From Solirubrobacteraceae bacterium (GTDB lineage Bacteria; Actinomycetota; Thermoleophilia; Solirubrobacterales; Solirubrobacteraceae): 64,000 bases of DNA. The stretch is taken from positions 267,171-331,170 of the forward strand of contig JAUJOT010000004.1 of NCBI GenBank assembly GCA_030447505.1, read 5' to 3'. The stretch's first letter is position 1; each line of letters begins with the position of its first letter. A model generated the notes under the pieces. The model searched no databases, had not been told where the DNA came from, and saw nothing but the letters and a program-made list of their open reading frames with translations. Shown one piece after another: positions 50,526-60,094 of the stretch. The position numbers were made by a program, and so were the translations under genes.

Positions 50526-51807
50526 CCACATCGACGGCCCCCTCGAGGAGTGGGTCGGGCAGCAGCGCTGGTTTGCGTCCAAGGCCCGCGCGGTGGCGTC
50601 GGTCAACGTCCTCGAGAGCGTGACGCTGAGCGACGACCCCGCGCTCGAGCTCGAGCTCGTCGAGGCCCGCTTCCACGCCGGCACGCACGAGCTCTACCAG
50701 CTGCTGCCGGGCGACGACGACGGCCTGCGCGTGCTCGCGCGGATGCTCGGCGACGAGGGGCAGATCGACGGCGTCTCCTTTCACGGGGGCGTCGAGCCGA
50801 CCGGCGAGGTGCGCGCGATCGGGGCCGAGCAGTCCAACTCCTCGATCGTCTTCGGCGAGCAGCAGGTGCTGAAGGTCTTTCGCCGCGTCGAGCCGGGCGT
50901 CAACCCCGAGCTCGAGATGCTGCGCTTCCTGTCGGCGCGCGGCTTTGCGGCCGTCGCGGCCCTGACCGGCTGGTATGACTACTCGGGCGAGCTGATGCAG
51001 GCGACGCTCGGGGTCATGCAGGAGTTCGTCCCCGACGCCCGCGACGGCTGGCAGCTCGCGCTCGAGGACCCGCTCGGCGTGCTCGCACGCGTGCCCGAGC
51101 TCGGCGCGGCGACGGGCGAGATGCACAGCGTCCTGGCGTCCGATCCCGGCGACCCGGCGTTCGCGCCGGAGGAGCCGAGCGTCGAGGCGCTCTCCCTGCT
51201 GACGGCGACGATCGACGAGCAGATCGAGCGCGTCTTCCTCGACCTGCCGCCCGAGAGCGCGGCGCTGGCTCCGATCCAGGGCCGTGGCGAGGAGGTCCGC
51301 GACCGCCTGCAGCTGATGTCGCACGTCGGCGTCGGCGGGCGCCTGATCCGCCACCACGGCGACTACCACCTCGGTCAGACGATGCTCAGTGGGCCGACGC
51401 ACCCGGCGGCCGGCGAGACCAGATCCGGCTGGACGATCCTCGACTTCGAGGGCGAGCCCGCCCGCTCGCTGCTCGAGCGCCGCCGCAAGCGCTCGCCGCT
51501 GCGCGACGTCGCGGGGATGCTGCGCTCGTTCGCCTACGCGGCGTCGGCATCGGAGCTGCTGCGCGGCGATCCCGCGCCCGAGGGCTGGGAGGAGCAGGCG
51601 CGCGAAGGTTTCCTCGCGGCCTACCTCGAGACGGTCGACCAGTCGCTGCTGCCCGCCGGGCGCCCGGCGACCGACAAGCTGCTTGCGATCTTCGAGCTCG
51701 AGAAGGCGGTCTACGAACTGCGCTACGAGCTCAACAACCGCCCCGAGTGGGTGCCGATCCCGGTCGCCGGGATCGCCCGCCTGCTGCAAGAGGAGGTCTC
51801 GACATGA
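50512..51807 (+). CDS. mak: Maltokinase (Mak/Pep2)
   Basis: Phosphorylates maltose at C1, giving maltose-1-phosphate for GlgE. 431 residues from ATG 50512 (GTG 50485 adds 9 residues). Aminoglycoside-kinase-like fold: N-terminal cap with GQQRWFASKAR, VLKVFRRVEPG (ATP Lys), HHGDYHLGQTM (catalytic Asp) and LDFEGEP (Mg). Placed between treS and glgB as in the mycobacterial GlgE pathway. Confidence 0.9.
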   Translation: MSLPDHIDGPLEEWVGQQRWFASKARAVASVNVLESVTLSDDPALELELVEARFHAGTHELYQLLPGDDDGLRVLARMLGDEGQIDGVSFHGGVEPTGEVRAIGAEQSNSSIVFGEQQVLKVFRRVEPGVNPELEMLRFLSARGFAAVAALTGWYDYSGELMQATLGVMQEFVPDARDGWQLALEDPLGVLARVPELGAATGEMHSVLASDPGDPAFAPEEPSVEALSLLTATIDEQIERVFLDLPPESAALAPIQGRGEEVRDRLQLMSHVGVGGRLIRHHGDYHLGQTMLSGPTHPAAGETRSGWTILDFEGEPARSLLERRRKRSPLRDVAGMLRSFAYAASASELLRGDPAPEGWEEQAREGFLAAYLETVDQSLLPAGRPATDKLLAIFELEKAVYELRYELNNRPEWVPIPVAGIARLLQEEVST

Positions 51808-51866
51808 CGCTGCGCCATTGCTCGACAGTCGCCGACATGAGACGTGCAGGCAGGCCGCCGCGATGA
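51804..51866 (+). CDS. Micro-ORF 2 bridging mak and glgB
   Basis: 20 codons, MTLRHCSTVADMRRAG then RPPR. ATG overlaps the mak stop (ATGA), a GAGGAGG lies 7 nt upstream, and its TGA overlaps the glgB ATG (ATGA). First ten residues match micro-ORF 1 at seven positions (MT-RH-STVA) and the DNA is similar over about 29 bp. Likely a coupling element for glgB; whether the peptide itself matters is unknown. Confidence 0.45.
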   Translation: MTLRHCSTVADMRRAGRPPR

Positions 51867-54082
51867 GCGCTCCCCCGGTGACGACCGCCGACCTCGACCG
51901 CCTCGTCGCTCGCGACCACCACGATCCACACGCGATCCTCGGCGCGCATGCGTCCGACGACGGCGTGACGGTGCGCGCTCTGCATCCCGCCGCCGAATCG
52001 GTCGTCGTGCAGCCCGAGGGCGTCGAGCTCGGGCGCATCCATCCCGGTGGCCTGTTCGAGGGTGAGCTGCCGGGCGCCTCGCTGCCGCTGCGCTACGAGC
52101 TCGAGGTCCGTTATCCCGACGGCGCGACGTGGACGACGCAGGACCCCTACCGCTTCGCGCCGACGCTGTCAGACCTCGACGAGCACCTCTTCCGCGAGGG
52201 TCGCCACGAGCGGCTGTGGTCGAAGATGGGCGCCCACGTGCGCGAGCTCGACGGCGTGCAGGGCACGTCGTTCGCCGTCTGGGCGCCGGCCGCCCGCTCG
52301 GTCTCCGTCGTCGGCGACTTCAACTTCTGGGACGGCCGGCTGCACATGATGCGCACGCTCGGAGGCTCGGGTGTCTGGGAGCTGTTCGTGCCCGTCGTCG
52401 CTGACGGCGCGCGCTACAAGTTCGAGATTCGCACGCAGTCCGGCGAGCTGCTGCTGAAGGCCGACCCGTTCGCGTTCCAGACCGAGCTGCCGCCGCAGAC
52501 GTCGTCGATCGTGCATCAGTCCACGTACGAGTGGAGCGACGCCGAGTACCTCGCCGCGCGCGAGGAGAGTACGCCGCACGCGCGCCCGATGTCCGTCTAC
52601 GAGGTGCATCTCGGGTCGTGGCGGCGCAACCCGCTGGAGGACAACCGATCGCTGACGTACGTCGAGCTCGCCGACGAGCTGTCGGCCTATGTGGCGGACC
52701 TCGGCTTCACGCACGTCGAGCTGCTGCCCGTCATGGCGCACCCGTTCAGCGGCTCGTGGGGCTATCAGGTCACCTCGTACTACGCCCCGACGCCGACGTT
52801 CGGCTCGCCCGACGACCTGCGCGCCTTCGTCGACCGGCTGCACGGCAACGGGATCGGCGTGCTGCTGGATTGGGTGCCGGCGCACTTTCCGCGCGATGCC
52901 TGGGCGCTTGCGCGCTTCGACGGCACGGCGCTTTACGAGCACGAGGACCCGCGCCGCGGCTCACATCCGGACTGGGGGACGCTCGTCTTCAACTACGGGC
53001 GCAACGAGGTGCGCAACTTCCTGCTCGCCAACGCGCTGTTCTGGGCGCGCGAGTTCCACGCCGACGGGATCCGTGTCGACGCGGTCGCGTCGATGCTCTA
53101 CCTCGACTACTCGCGGCGCGCCGGCGAGTGGGTGCCCAACCAGTTCGGCGGGCGCGAGGATCTCGAGGCGGTCGCGTTCCTCAAGGAGCTCAACGAGGTC
53201 CTGCACCGCGACGAGCCGGGCGTCATCAGCGCCGCCGAGGAGTCGACGGCCTGGCCGGGCGTCTCGCGGCCGACGTACCTCGGCGGGCTGGGCTTCGGCT
53301 TCAAGTGGAACATGGGCTGGATGCACGACACGCTGGGCTACTTCCAGCAGGATCCCATCCACCGCCGCTACCACCACCACGAGCTGACGTTCTCGCTCGT
53401 CTACGCGTTCAGCGAGAACTTCGTCCTGCCGCTGTCGCACGACGAGGTCGTGCACGGCAAGGGCTCGTTGATCGACAAGATGCCCGGCGACCGCTGGCAG
53501 AAGTTCGCCAACCTGCGCTGCCTGTACGCCTACATGTGGGCGCATCCCGGCAAGAAGCTGCTCTTCATGGGCCAGGAGTTCGCCCAGGGCCAGGAGTGGA
53601 GCCACGACCGCTCGCTGGACTGGCATCTGCTCGAGCAGGGCGATCACTGCGGCGTGCAGGCGCTCGTACGCGACCTCAACGCCGTCTACCGGCGCACTCC
53701 GGCCCTCTACGAGGTCGACTTCGAGGGGCGCGGCTTCTACTGGATCGAGCCCAACGACGCCGACGCGAACGTCGTCGCGTTCGCGCGCGCAGGCGAGCAG
53801 CCCGACGAGGAGCTGCTGGTCTGCATCGCCAACCTGTCGCCGGTGCCGCGGCCCGGCTACCGCCTCGGCCTGCCCCGCTCGGGCCGCTGGGTCGAGGCGC
53901 TCAACACGGACTCCGCGTTCTACGGCGGCACGGACACCGGCAACCTCGGCGGTGTCGACGCCGAGCCGCTGCCGTGGCACGGCCAGCCGTGCTCGACCGA
54001 GGTGTCGCTGCCGCCGATGGGCGTCGTGTGGCTCGTGCCCGAGGAGCGCCCGGCGCCGGCTCGGATCGTCGCGTCGCGTTAG
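51863..54082 (+). CDS. glgB: 1,4-alpha-glucan branching enzyme GlgB
   Basis: Forms alpha-1,6 branches. 739 residues, GH13_9: N-terminal N1 domain with HDPHAILGAH, a CBM48 domain (SFAVWAPAARSVSVVGDFN), then the barrel with GFTHVELLPVMAHPFSGSWG, Asp in IRVDAVASMLYLDYSR, Glu in ISAAEESTAWPG and Asp in LSHDEVVHGKGSL. ATG 51863 overlaps the stop of micro-ORF 2. Confidence 0.95.
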   Translation: MSAPPVTTADLDRLVARDHHDPHAILGAHASDDGVTVRALHPAAESVVVQPEGVELGRIHPGGLFEGELPGASLPLRYELEVRYPDGATWTTQDPYRFAPTLSDLDEHLFREGRHERLWSKMGAHVRELDGVQGTSFAVWAPAARSVSVVGDFNFWDGRLHMMRTLGGSGVWELFVPVVADGARYKFEIRTQSGELLLKADPFAFQTELPPQTSSIVHQSTYEWSDAEYLAAREESTPHARPMSVYEVHLGSWRRNPLEDNRSLTYVELADELSAYVADLGFTHVELLPVMAHPFSGSWGYQVTSYYAPTPTFGSPDDLRAFVDRLHGNGIGVLLDWVPAHFPRDAWALARFDGTALYEHEDPRRGSHPDWGTLVFNYGRNEVRNFLLANALFWAREFHADGIRVDAVASMLYLDYSRRAGEWVPNQFGGREDLEAVAFLKELNEVLHRDEPGVISAAEESTAWPGVSRPTYLGGLGFGFKWNMGWMHDTLGYFQQDPIHRRYHHHELTFSLVYAFSENFVLPLSHDEVVHGKGSLIDKMPGDRWQKFANLRCLYAYMWAHPGKKLLFMGQEFAQGQEWSHDRSLDWHLLEQGDHCGVQALVRDLNAVYRRTPALYEVDFEGRGFYWIEPNDADANVVAFARAGEQPDEELLVCIANLSPVPRPGYRLGLPRSGRWVEALNTDSAFYGGTDTGNLGGVDAEPLPWHGQPCSTEVSLPPMGVVWLVPEERPAPARIVASR

Positions 54083-54137
54083 CCGCGTCCCCCCCCCGTC
54101 AGGTTCCGTTCGCCGGGCGACGGGTAGCTTGGGGCGG

Positions 54138-55886
54138 GTGCCATCAGCGATCGAGCTTTATCCATGGGAGCGCCGGCTCGGCGCGACTGTGCTCGATGAG
54201 GGCATCGTCGAGTTTCGCGTCTGGGCGCTCGGCGCCGAGAGCGTCCGCGTGCGGGTCGGCGGCGAGGAGCATGCGCTGACGCCGGCGGGCGAGGGCGTCC
54301 ACGAGGCGCAGGTGGCCACGCAGGGCTGCGAGGACTACGTCTACGTGCTCGCAGGCGACGACGAGTTGCCCGATCCCGCCTCGCGCCACCAGCCGGGCGG
54401 CCTGCGCGGGCCGTCGCGCGTCGTCGCCCCCGCGGCGTTCGCCTGGTCGGACGCGGGCTTCGCCCCGCACGCGCTCAGCGATCTCGTCATCTACGAGCTG
54501 CACGTCGGGACGTTCACGGCCGAGGGCACGTTCGACGCCACGATCGAGTTCCTCCCCGGCCTCGCGCAGCTCGGCGTCAGCGCGATCGAGGTCATGCCGA
54601 TCGCGGAGTTCCCCGGCCGGCACGGCTGGGGCTACGACGGCGTCTACCTGTCCGCCGCCCAGTCCAGCTACGGTGGGCCGCTCGGCTTCCAGCGGCTCGT
54701 CGACGCCGCCCACGCCAACGGCCTGAGCGTGATCCTCGACGTCGTCTACAACCACGTCGGGGCATCCGGCAACCAGGCGCTCGCCGCCTTCGGCCCCTAC
54801 TTCACCGAGCGCTACTCGACGTTCTGGGGCCAGGCGATCAACTACGACGACGAGTACTCCGACCCCGTCCGCGAGTGGGTGCTGCAGTCGGCCGAGGGCT
54901 GGCTGCGCGACTTCCACGTCGACGGGCTGCGCCTGGACGCGATCCACGCGATCTACGACACCGGCGCGCGGCCGATCATGGCCCAGCTCGCCGAGCGCGT
55001 GCACGCCGCCCGCCCCGGCGCGCTCGTGATCGCCGAGTCGGGCCTCAACGACCCGAACGTGATCCGCCCGCGCGAGCTCGGCGGCTTCGGCCACGACGCG
55101 CAGTGGGCCGACGACTTCCACCACGCCCTGCGCGTGCTGCTGAGCGGCGATCGCGGCGGCTACTACGCGGAGTTCGGCGCGGTCGGCGACCTCGCCAAGG
55201 CGTTCCGGCGCCCCTTCGTGCACGACGGGCAGTACTCGGCATTTCGCAAGCGGCGCTTCGGAGCGCCGGCCAACGACCGCGCGCCGGAGCAGTTCGTCGT
55301 CTTCGACCAGAACCACGACCAGGTCGGAAACCGTGCCTTCGGCGACCGGCTGCCGGCGTTCGCGCGCCCGCTGGCGGCGTTCTGCACGCTGCTGTCGCCG
55401 TTCACCCCGATGCTCTTCATGGGCGAGGAGTACGGCGAGCCCGCGCCCTTTCAGTTCTTCTCGGACCACATCGACGAGGAGATCGCGACCGCCACGCGGG
55501 ACGGGCGCCGGCGCGAGTTCGCGGCCTTCGCGGAGTTCGCCGGCGAGGAGGTCCCCGACCCGCAGGACCGCGCGACGTTCGAGCGCTCGAAGCTCACGCG
55601 CGAGCGAGACGAGCGGCTCGCCGACCTGTACGCGAGGCTGCTGCGCGTGCGCCGCGAGCTTCCCGACGACGAGGTCGTCGTCGACCACGACGAGGACGCC
55701 CGCTGGCTGACCGTCGACCGCGGCCCGTACCGGCTGGCCTGCAACTTCGCCGAGCAGGCGCAGGCGGTGCCCGTCGGCGAAGCCCGCAGCGCGGTCGTGC
55801 TCGCGACCGCCGGCGGCAGCGAGGACGCGCAGCTGCGCGACGGGGCGGTCCTGCTCGCGCCACGCGCCGGGGCGCTGGTCCGATGA
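54138..55886 (+). CDS. treZ: Malto-oligosyltrehalose trehalohydrolase TreZ
   Basis: Releases trehalose from the maltooligosyltrehalose made by TreY. 582 residues, GH13_10: N-terminal beta domain (FRVWALGAESVRVRV), IYELHVGTF, Asp in GLRLDAIHAI, Glu in VIAESGLND and Asp in DQNHDQVGNR. GTG 54138 is chosen. It comes 55 bp after glgB, the largest gap in the operon, and its stop overlaps glgX. Confidence 0.93.
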   Translation: MPSAIELYPWERRLGATVLDEGIVEFRVWALGAESVRVRVGGEEHALTPAGEGVHEAQVATQGCEDYVYVLAGDDELPDPASRHQPGGLRGPSRVVAPAAFAWSDAGFAPHALSDLVIYELHVGTFTAEGTFDATIEFLPGLAQLGVSAIEVMPIAEFPGRHGWGYDGVYLSAAQSSYGGPLGFQRLVDAAHANGLSVILDVVYNHVGASGNQALAAFGPYFTERYSTFWGQAINYDDEYSDPVREWVLQSAEGWLRDFHVDGLRLDAIHAIYDTGARPIMAQLAERVHAARPGALVIAESGLNDPNVIRPRELGGFGHDAQWADDFHHALRVLLSGDRGGYYAEFGAVGDLAKAFRRPFVHDGQYSAFRKRRFGAPANDRAPEQFVVFDQNHDQVGNRAFGDRLPAFARPLAAFCTLLSPFTPMLFMGEEYGEPAPFQFFSDHIDEEIATATRDGRRREFAAFAEFAGEEVPDPQDRATFERSKLTRERDERLADLYARLLRVRRELPDDEVVVDHDEDARWLTVDRGPYRLACNFAEQAQAVPVGEARSAVVLATAGGSEDAQLRDGAVLLAPRAGALVR

Positions 55887-58030
55887 GCGAGCCACAGGAC
55901 GGCGGCCTCGAGGTCTGGCCCGGGCGACCGTTCCCGCTCGGTCCGACGTGGAACGGCAGCGGCACGAACTTCAGCATCTTCAGCGAGCACGCCGAGCGCG
56001 TCGAGCTGTGCCTGTTCGACGAGAACAACGACGAGACGCGCATCGAGCTCGTCGAGCAGACGGCGCACAACTGGCACTGCTACCTGCCCGGCGTCGGCCC
56101 CGGCCAGCGCTACGGCTACCGCGTCTACGGCCCGTACGACCCCGAGTGCGGCAAGCGCTTCAACCCGATCAAGCTCCTGATCGACCCGTATGCGAAGGCG
56201 ATCGAGGGCGAGATCCGCTGGGAGCTGGGCAGCACCCTGCCCTACATTCCCGACGAATCCGACACCGCCGACCTCGAGGCCGACGACGAGGACGACGCCG
56301 ACGCGATCCCCAAGTGCCTCGTCGTCGACCCCGGCTTCGACTGGGAGGGCGACCGGCTGCTCGGCACGCGCTGGAACCAGACCGTGATCTACGAGACGCA
56401 CGTCAAGGGCTTCACGATGCGCCATCCCGACGTGCGCGAGGACCTGCGCGGGACCTACGGCGGTCTCGCCTCGCCGCCCGCGATCCAGTACCTGAAGGAC
56501 CTCGGCGTCACGGCGATCGAGCTGCTGCCGGTGCACCACAACGCCGACGAGCACTTCCTCGTCGGCAAGGGCCTGTCGAACTACTGGGGCTACAGCTCGA
56601 TCGGCTTTCTCGCGCCGCATGCCGACTACGCCGCGACGGGCTCGACCGGCGAGCAGGTGCGCGAGTTCAAGGGCATGGTCAAGGCGATGCACCAGGCCGG
56701 CATCGAGGTGATCCTCGACGTCGTCTACAACCACACGGCGGAGGGCAACCACCTCGGCCCGATGCTCTCCTTCAAGGGCATCGACAACGAGAGCTACTAC
56801 CGGCTGATGCCCGACGACCCGCGCTTATACATGGACTTCACGGGCACGGGCAACTCGCTGAACGCCGTCCATCCGAGCGTCCTGCGCCTGATCATGGACT
56901 CGCTGCGCTACTGGGTCATCGAGTGCCACGTCGACGGCTTTCGCTTCGACCTCGCGTCGGCGCTCGCGCGCGAGCTCTACGACGTCGATCGCCTGTCGGC
57001 CTTCTTCGACACGATCCATCAGGACCCCGTGCTCTCGCAGGTCAAGCTGATCGCCGAGCCGTGGGACGTCGGCCCGGGCGGCTACCAGGTCGGCAACTTC
57101 CCAGTGCTGTGGACGGAGTGGAACGGGATCTACCGCGACACGATCCGCGACTTCTGGCGCGGCAAGGCGAGCGCCGCGGACTTCGCGAACCGGCTGACGG
57201 GCTCGAGCGACCTCTACGACGACGGGCGGATGCCGTTCGCCTCGATCAACTTCGTCACCGCACACGACGGCTTCACGCTCGCCGACCTCGTCTCGTACAA
57301 CGACAAGCACAACGAGGCCAACCTCGAGGGCAACCAGGACGGCACGGACGACAACCGCTCGTGGAACCACGGCTGCGAGGGGCCGACCGACGATCCCGAG
57401 ATCAACGAGCTGCGCGAGCGCCAGCAGCGCAACTTCCTGACGACGCTGATGCTCTCGCAGGGCGTGCCGATGCTGCTCGGCGGCGACGAGTTCTCGCGCT
57501 CGCAGGCCGGCAACAACAACGCCTGGTGCCAGGACAACGAGATCTCCTGGTTTCACTGGGACTTCGACGAGCGCGGCACGCGGCTGCGTGCGTTCGCCAA
57601 GCGCGTCATCGCGCTGCGCCAGGCACACCCGGTCTTCCGCCGCCGCCACTTCCTGCTCGGCGAGAGCACGGCCGGCACCGGGCTGCCCGACGCGTGGTGG
57701 TTCCGGCCCGACGGGCGCCGCATGACGCAGCGCGACTGGCACGCCAACGGCCACGTCATCGGGCTGTTTCTCAACGGCAACGAGTTTCCGTATCGCGGCA
57801 CGCGCGGCGAGCGGATCACCGACGACTCGTTTCTGCTGCTCTTCAACGGCCACCACGAGCCCGTCACGTTCACGCTGCCCGCGCGCCGCTGGGGGCAGGA
57901 CTGGGAGGTTGCGCTGTGCACGGGCGATCCCGAGGCCGAGACGGGCGCGTTCTCGTGCGGCGCGCGCCAGGATCTCGAGGTGCGTGCGCGGTCGGTGACC
58001 GTGCTGCGCCGGGTGGACTCGCCCGCGTGA
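55883..58030 (+). CDS. glgX: Glycogen debranching enzyme GlgX/isoamylase
   Basis: Hydrolyses alpha-1,6 branches. 715 residues, GH13_11: CBM48 with SGTNFSIFSEHAERVELCLFD, IYETHVKGFT, a YNHTAEGNH segment, Asp in GFRFDLASAL, Glu in LIAEPWDVG and Asp in TAHDGFTLAD. ATG 55883 overlaps the treZ stop and the stop overlaps treY (GTGA). Together with TreY/TreZ it releases trehalose from branched glucan. Confidence 0.95.
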   Translation: MSEPQDGGLEVWPGRPFPLGPTWNGSGTNFSIFSEHAERVELCLFDENNDETRIELVEQTAHNWHCYLPGVGPGQRYGYRVYGPYDPECGKRFNPIKLLIDPYAKAIEGEIRWELGSTLPYIPDESDTADLEADDEDDADAIPKCLVVDPGFDWEGDRLLGTRWNQTVIYETHVKGFTMRHPDVREDLRGTYGGLASPPAIQYLKDLGVTAIELLPVHHNADEHFLVGKGLSNYWGYSSIGFLAPHADYAATGSTGEQVREFKGMVKAMHQAGIEVILDVVYNHTAEGNHLGPMLSFKGIDNESYYRLMPDDPRLYMDFTGTGNSLNAVHPSVLRLIMDSLRYWVIECHVDGFRFDLASALARELYDVDRLSAFFDTIHQDPVLSQVKLIAEPWDVGPGGYQVGNFPVLWTEWNGIYRDTIRDFWRGKASAADFANRLTGSSDLYDDGRMPFASINFVTAHDGFTLADLVSYNDKHNEANLEGNQDGTDDNRSWNHGCEGPTDDPEINELRERQQRNFLTTLMLSQGVPMLLGGDEFSRSQAGNNNAWCQDNEISWFHWDFDERGTRLRAFAKRVIALRQAHPVFRRRHFLLGESTAGTGLPDAWWFRPDGRRMTQRDWHANGHVIGLFLNGNEFPYRGTRGERITDDSFLLLFNGHHEPVTFTLPARRWGQDWEVALCTGDPEAETGAFSCGARQDLEVRARSVTVLRRVDSPA

Positions 58031-60018
58031 GCGACCTGCGCGCGACCTACCGTCTTCAGCTCGGACCGAACCTGCGCTTCGACGACGTGCGGCAGCTCGT
58101 GCCGTATCTGACGTCGCTCGGCGTCAGCCACCTCTACCTGTCGCCCGCGCTGCAGGCGCGGTCGGGCTCGACGCACGGCTACGACGTCGTCGACCCGACG
58201 CGGGTCTCCGAATCGCTCGGCGGCGAGGAGGGCCTGCGCTCGCTCGCCGAGGCGGGCCTGCAGATCATCCTCGACATCGTTCCCAACCACATGGGCACCG
58301 GCGACGAGAACCGCTGGTGGGCGGATGAGGACGAGCGCGTGCGCGTGTTCGACGTCGATCCCGAGACGGGTCACTACCGGCGCTTCTTCGACATCGACGA
58401 TCTCGCGGGCGTACGGGTCGAGGACCCGGAGGTCTTCGAGCTGACGCACGCCAAGGTGCTGTCGCTGCTGCGAGACGGCGTGATCGACGGGCTGCGGATC
58501 GACCATCCGGACGGGCTGGCGGATCCGGCGGGCTACCTGGATCGCCTGGCCGATGCGGGCGCCGGACGCGTGTGGGTCGAGAAGATCCTGCACCCCGGGG
58601 AGAAGCTGCGCGACTGGCCGGTGTCGGGGACGGTCGGCTACGAGTTCCTCAACGACGTGCAGGGGCTGTTCGTCGATCCCGCCGGAGAGCAGCCGCTGAC
58701 GTCGCTGCTGCACGAGCTGACCGGGGAGACGCGCTCGTTCGAGGAGGTCGCACTGGAGGCGCAGCTCGAGCAGGCGCGCGGGACGTTCTCGCGCGAGGTG
58801 CAGCGGCTGCGCCGGATCCATGATCCGGGGGACCTCGAGGAGGCGCTGGCGCGGCTGCCGGTGTACCGCACCTACGTGCGGGGCGGCGAGTTTCACCCGG
58901 ATGACCGCCATGCGCTCGAGGTCGCCGGCCGCCCGGACCTGTTCGACGGAGCGCCGGAGGAGTTCGTCTCGCGCTTTCAGCAGACGTCGCCGCCGGTGAC
59001 GGCGAAGGGGATCGAGGACACGGCGTTCTACCGCTACGTCCGGCTGCTGGCGCTCAACGACGTCGGCGGCGATCCGGGGCGGTGGGGGATCTCGCCCGAC
59101 GAGTTCCATGCCGCCAACGCCGAGCGCGCGCGGCGCTTCCCCGAGGCGCTGCTCGTGACGCAGACCCACGACACGAAGCGCTCCGGTGACGCGCGGGCGC
59201 GGATCGGCGCGCTCAGCACGATGGCCGAGGCATGGTCGACCTGGGTGCGCCGCTGGTATGAGCTGACCGACGAGCTCGTGCAGGACGGGGCGCCGGACGG
59301 CCAGGAGCGCTACCTGATCTTCCAGACGCTGGCCGGCGTCTGGCCGATCGGCGAGGAGCGGCTGACGGGCTATCTCGAGAAGGCGCTGCGCGAGGCCAAG
59401 CGCAACACGAACTGGGTCGACCAGAACCGAGACTGGGAGCAGCGCGTGAAGCGCTTCGCCGCCGGGCTGCTGACGCACAAGCCGTTTCTCGAGTCCTTTG
59501 AGCCGTTCGTCGCCGAGGTCGCGGCGGTCGGCGAGCGCGCGGCGCTCGGTCAGCTGCTGCTGAAGCTGACCGTGCCCGGCGTGCCCGACGTCTACCAGGG
59601 TGACGAGCTTCTCGATCTGTCGCTGGTCGATCCCGACAATCGCAGGCCGGTGGACTGGGAGGCGCGCCGGGTGGCGCTCTCGGATCTGCAGTCCGGTCGC
59701 GAGCCGACGCGGGAGACGATGAAGCTGCACGTCATCTCGCGTTCGCTCGAGCTGCGGGCGCGACGGCCGGAGGTCTTCGGCCCAGCTGGTGCATACACGG
59801 CGCTCGACGCGGGCGCGGACGTCTGCGCGTTCACGCGCGGCGATGCCGAGGTGCTCGTCGTCGTCGCGCTGCGGGCGCCGACGGAGGGGGCGTTGCTGCG
59901 CGTTCCGCCCGGTCGTTTCCGCGACGTGCTGCGCGGCCGCGAGCACGTCGGCGGCGACGTGATGCCGGTGGGGCGCCTGCTCGAGCCCGATCGAATCGCG
60001 TTGCTCGAGCGAATCTGA
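58027..60018 (+). CDS. treY: Malto-oligosyltrehalose synthase TreY
   Basis: Converts the reducing-end alpha-1,4 bond of maltodextrin to alpha,alpha-1,1. 663 residues, GH13_26: ATYRLQL start, YLSPALQARSGSTHGYDVVD, DIVPNHMG, Asp in GLRIDHPDGLADP, Glu in VWVEKIL and THDTKRSGDARAR. Shorter than the usual 700-820 residues, mainly by a reduced middle insert. GTG 58027 overlaps the glgX stop. Last gene of the operon. Confidence 0.94.
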   Translation: MSDLRATYRLQLGPNLRFDDVRQLVPYLTSLGVSHLYLSPALQARSGSTHGYDVVDPTRVSESLGGEEGLRSLAEAGLQIILDIVPNHMGTGDENRWWADEDERVRVFDVDPETGHYRRFFDIDDLAGVRVEDPEVFELTHAKVLSLLRDGVIDGLRIDHPDGLADPAGYLDRLADAGAGRVWVEKILHPGEKLRDWPVSGTVGYEFLNDVQGLFVDPAGEQPLTSLLHELTGETRSFEEVALEAQLEQARGTFSREVQRLRRIHDPGDLEEALARLPVYRTYVRGGEFHPDDRHALEVAGRPDLFDGAPEEFVSRFQQTSPPVTAKGIEDTAFYRYVRLLALNDVGGDPGRWGISPDEFHAANAERARRFPEALLVTQTHDTKRSGDARARIGALSTMAEAWSTWVRRWYELTDELVQDGAPDGQERYLIFQTLAGVWPIGEERLTGYLEKALREAKRNTNWVDQNRDWEQRVKRFAAGLLTHKPFLESFEPFVAEVAAVGERAALGQLLLKLTVPGVPDVYQGDELLDLSLVDPDNRRPVDWEARRVALSDLQSGREPTRETMKLHVISRSLELRARRPEVFGPAGAYTALDAGADVCAFTRGDAEVLVVVALRAPTEGALLRVPPGRFRDVLRGREHVGGDVMPVGRLLEPDRIALLERI

Positions 60019-60094
60019 GCCGCAGGGGCGCCGGCGTCAGCGGCGCGATCAGGTCGCGCTTCGTCTGCACGGCGCAGCCGTCATACTGCTGCCG

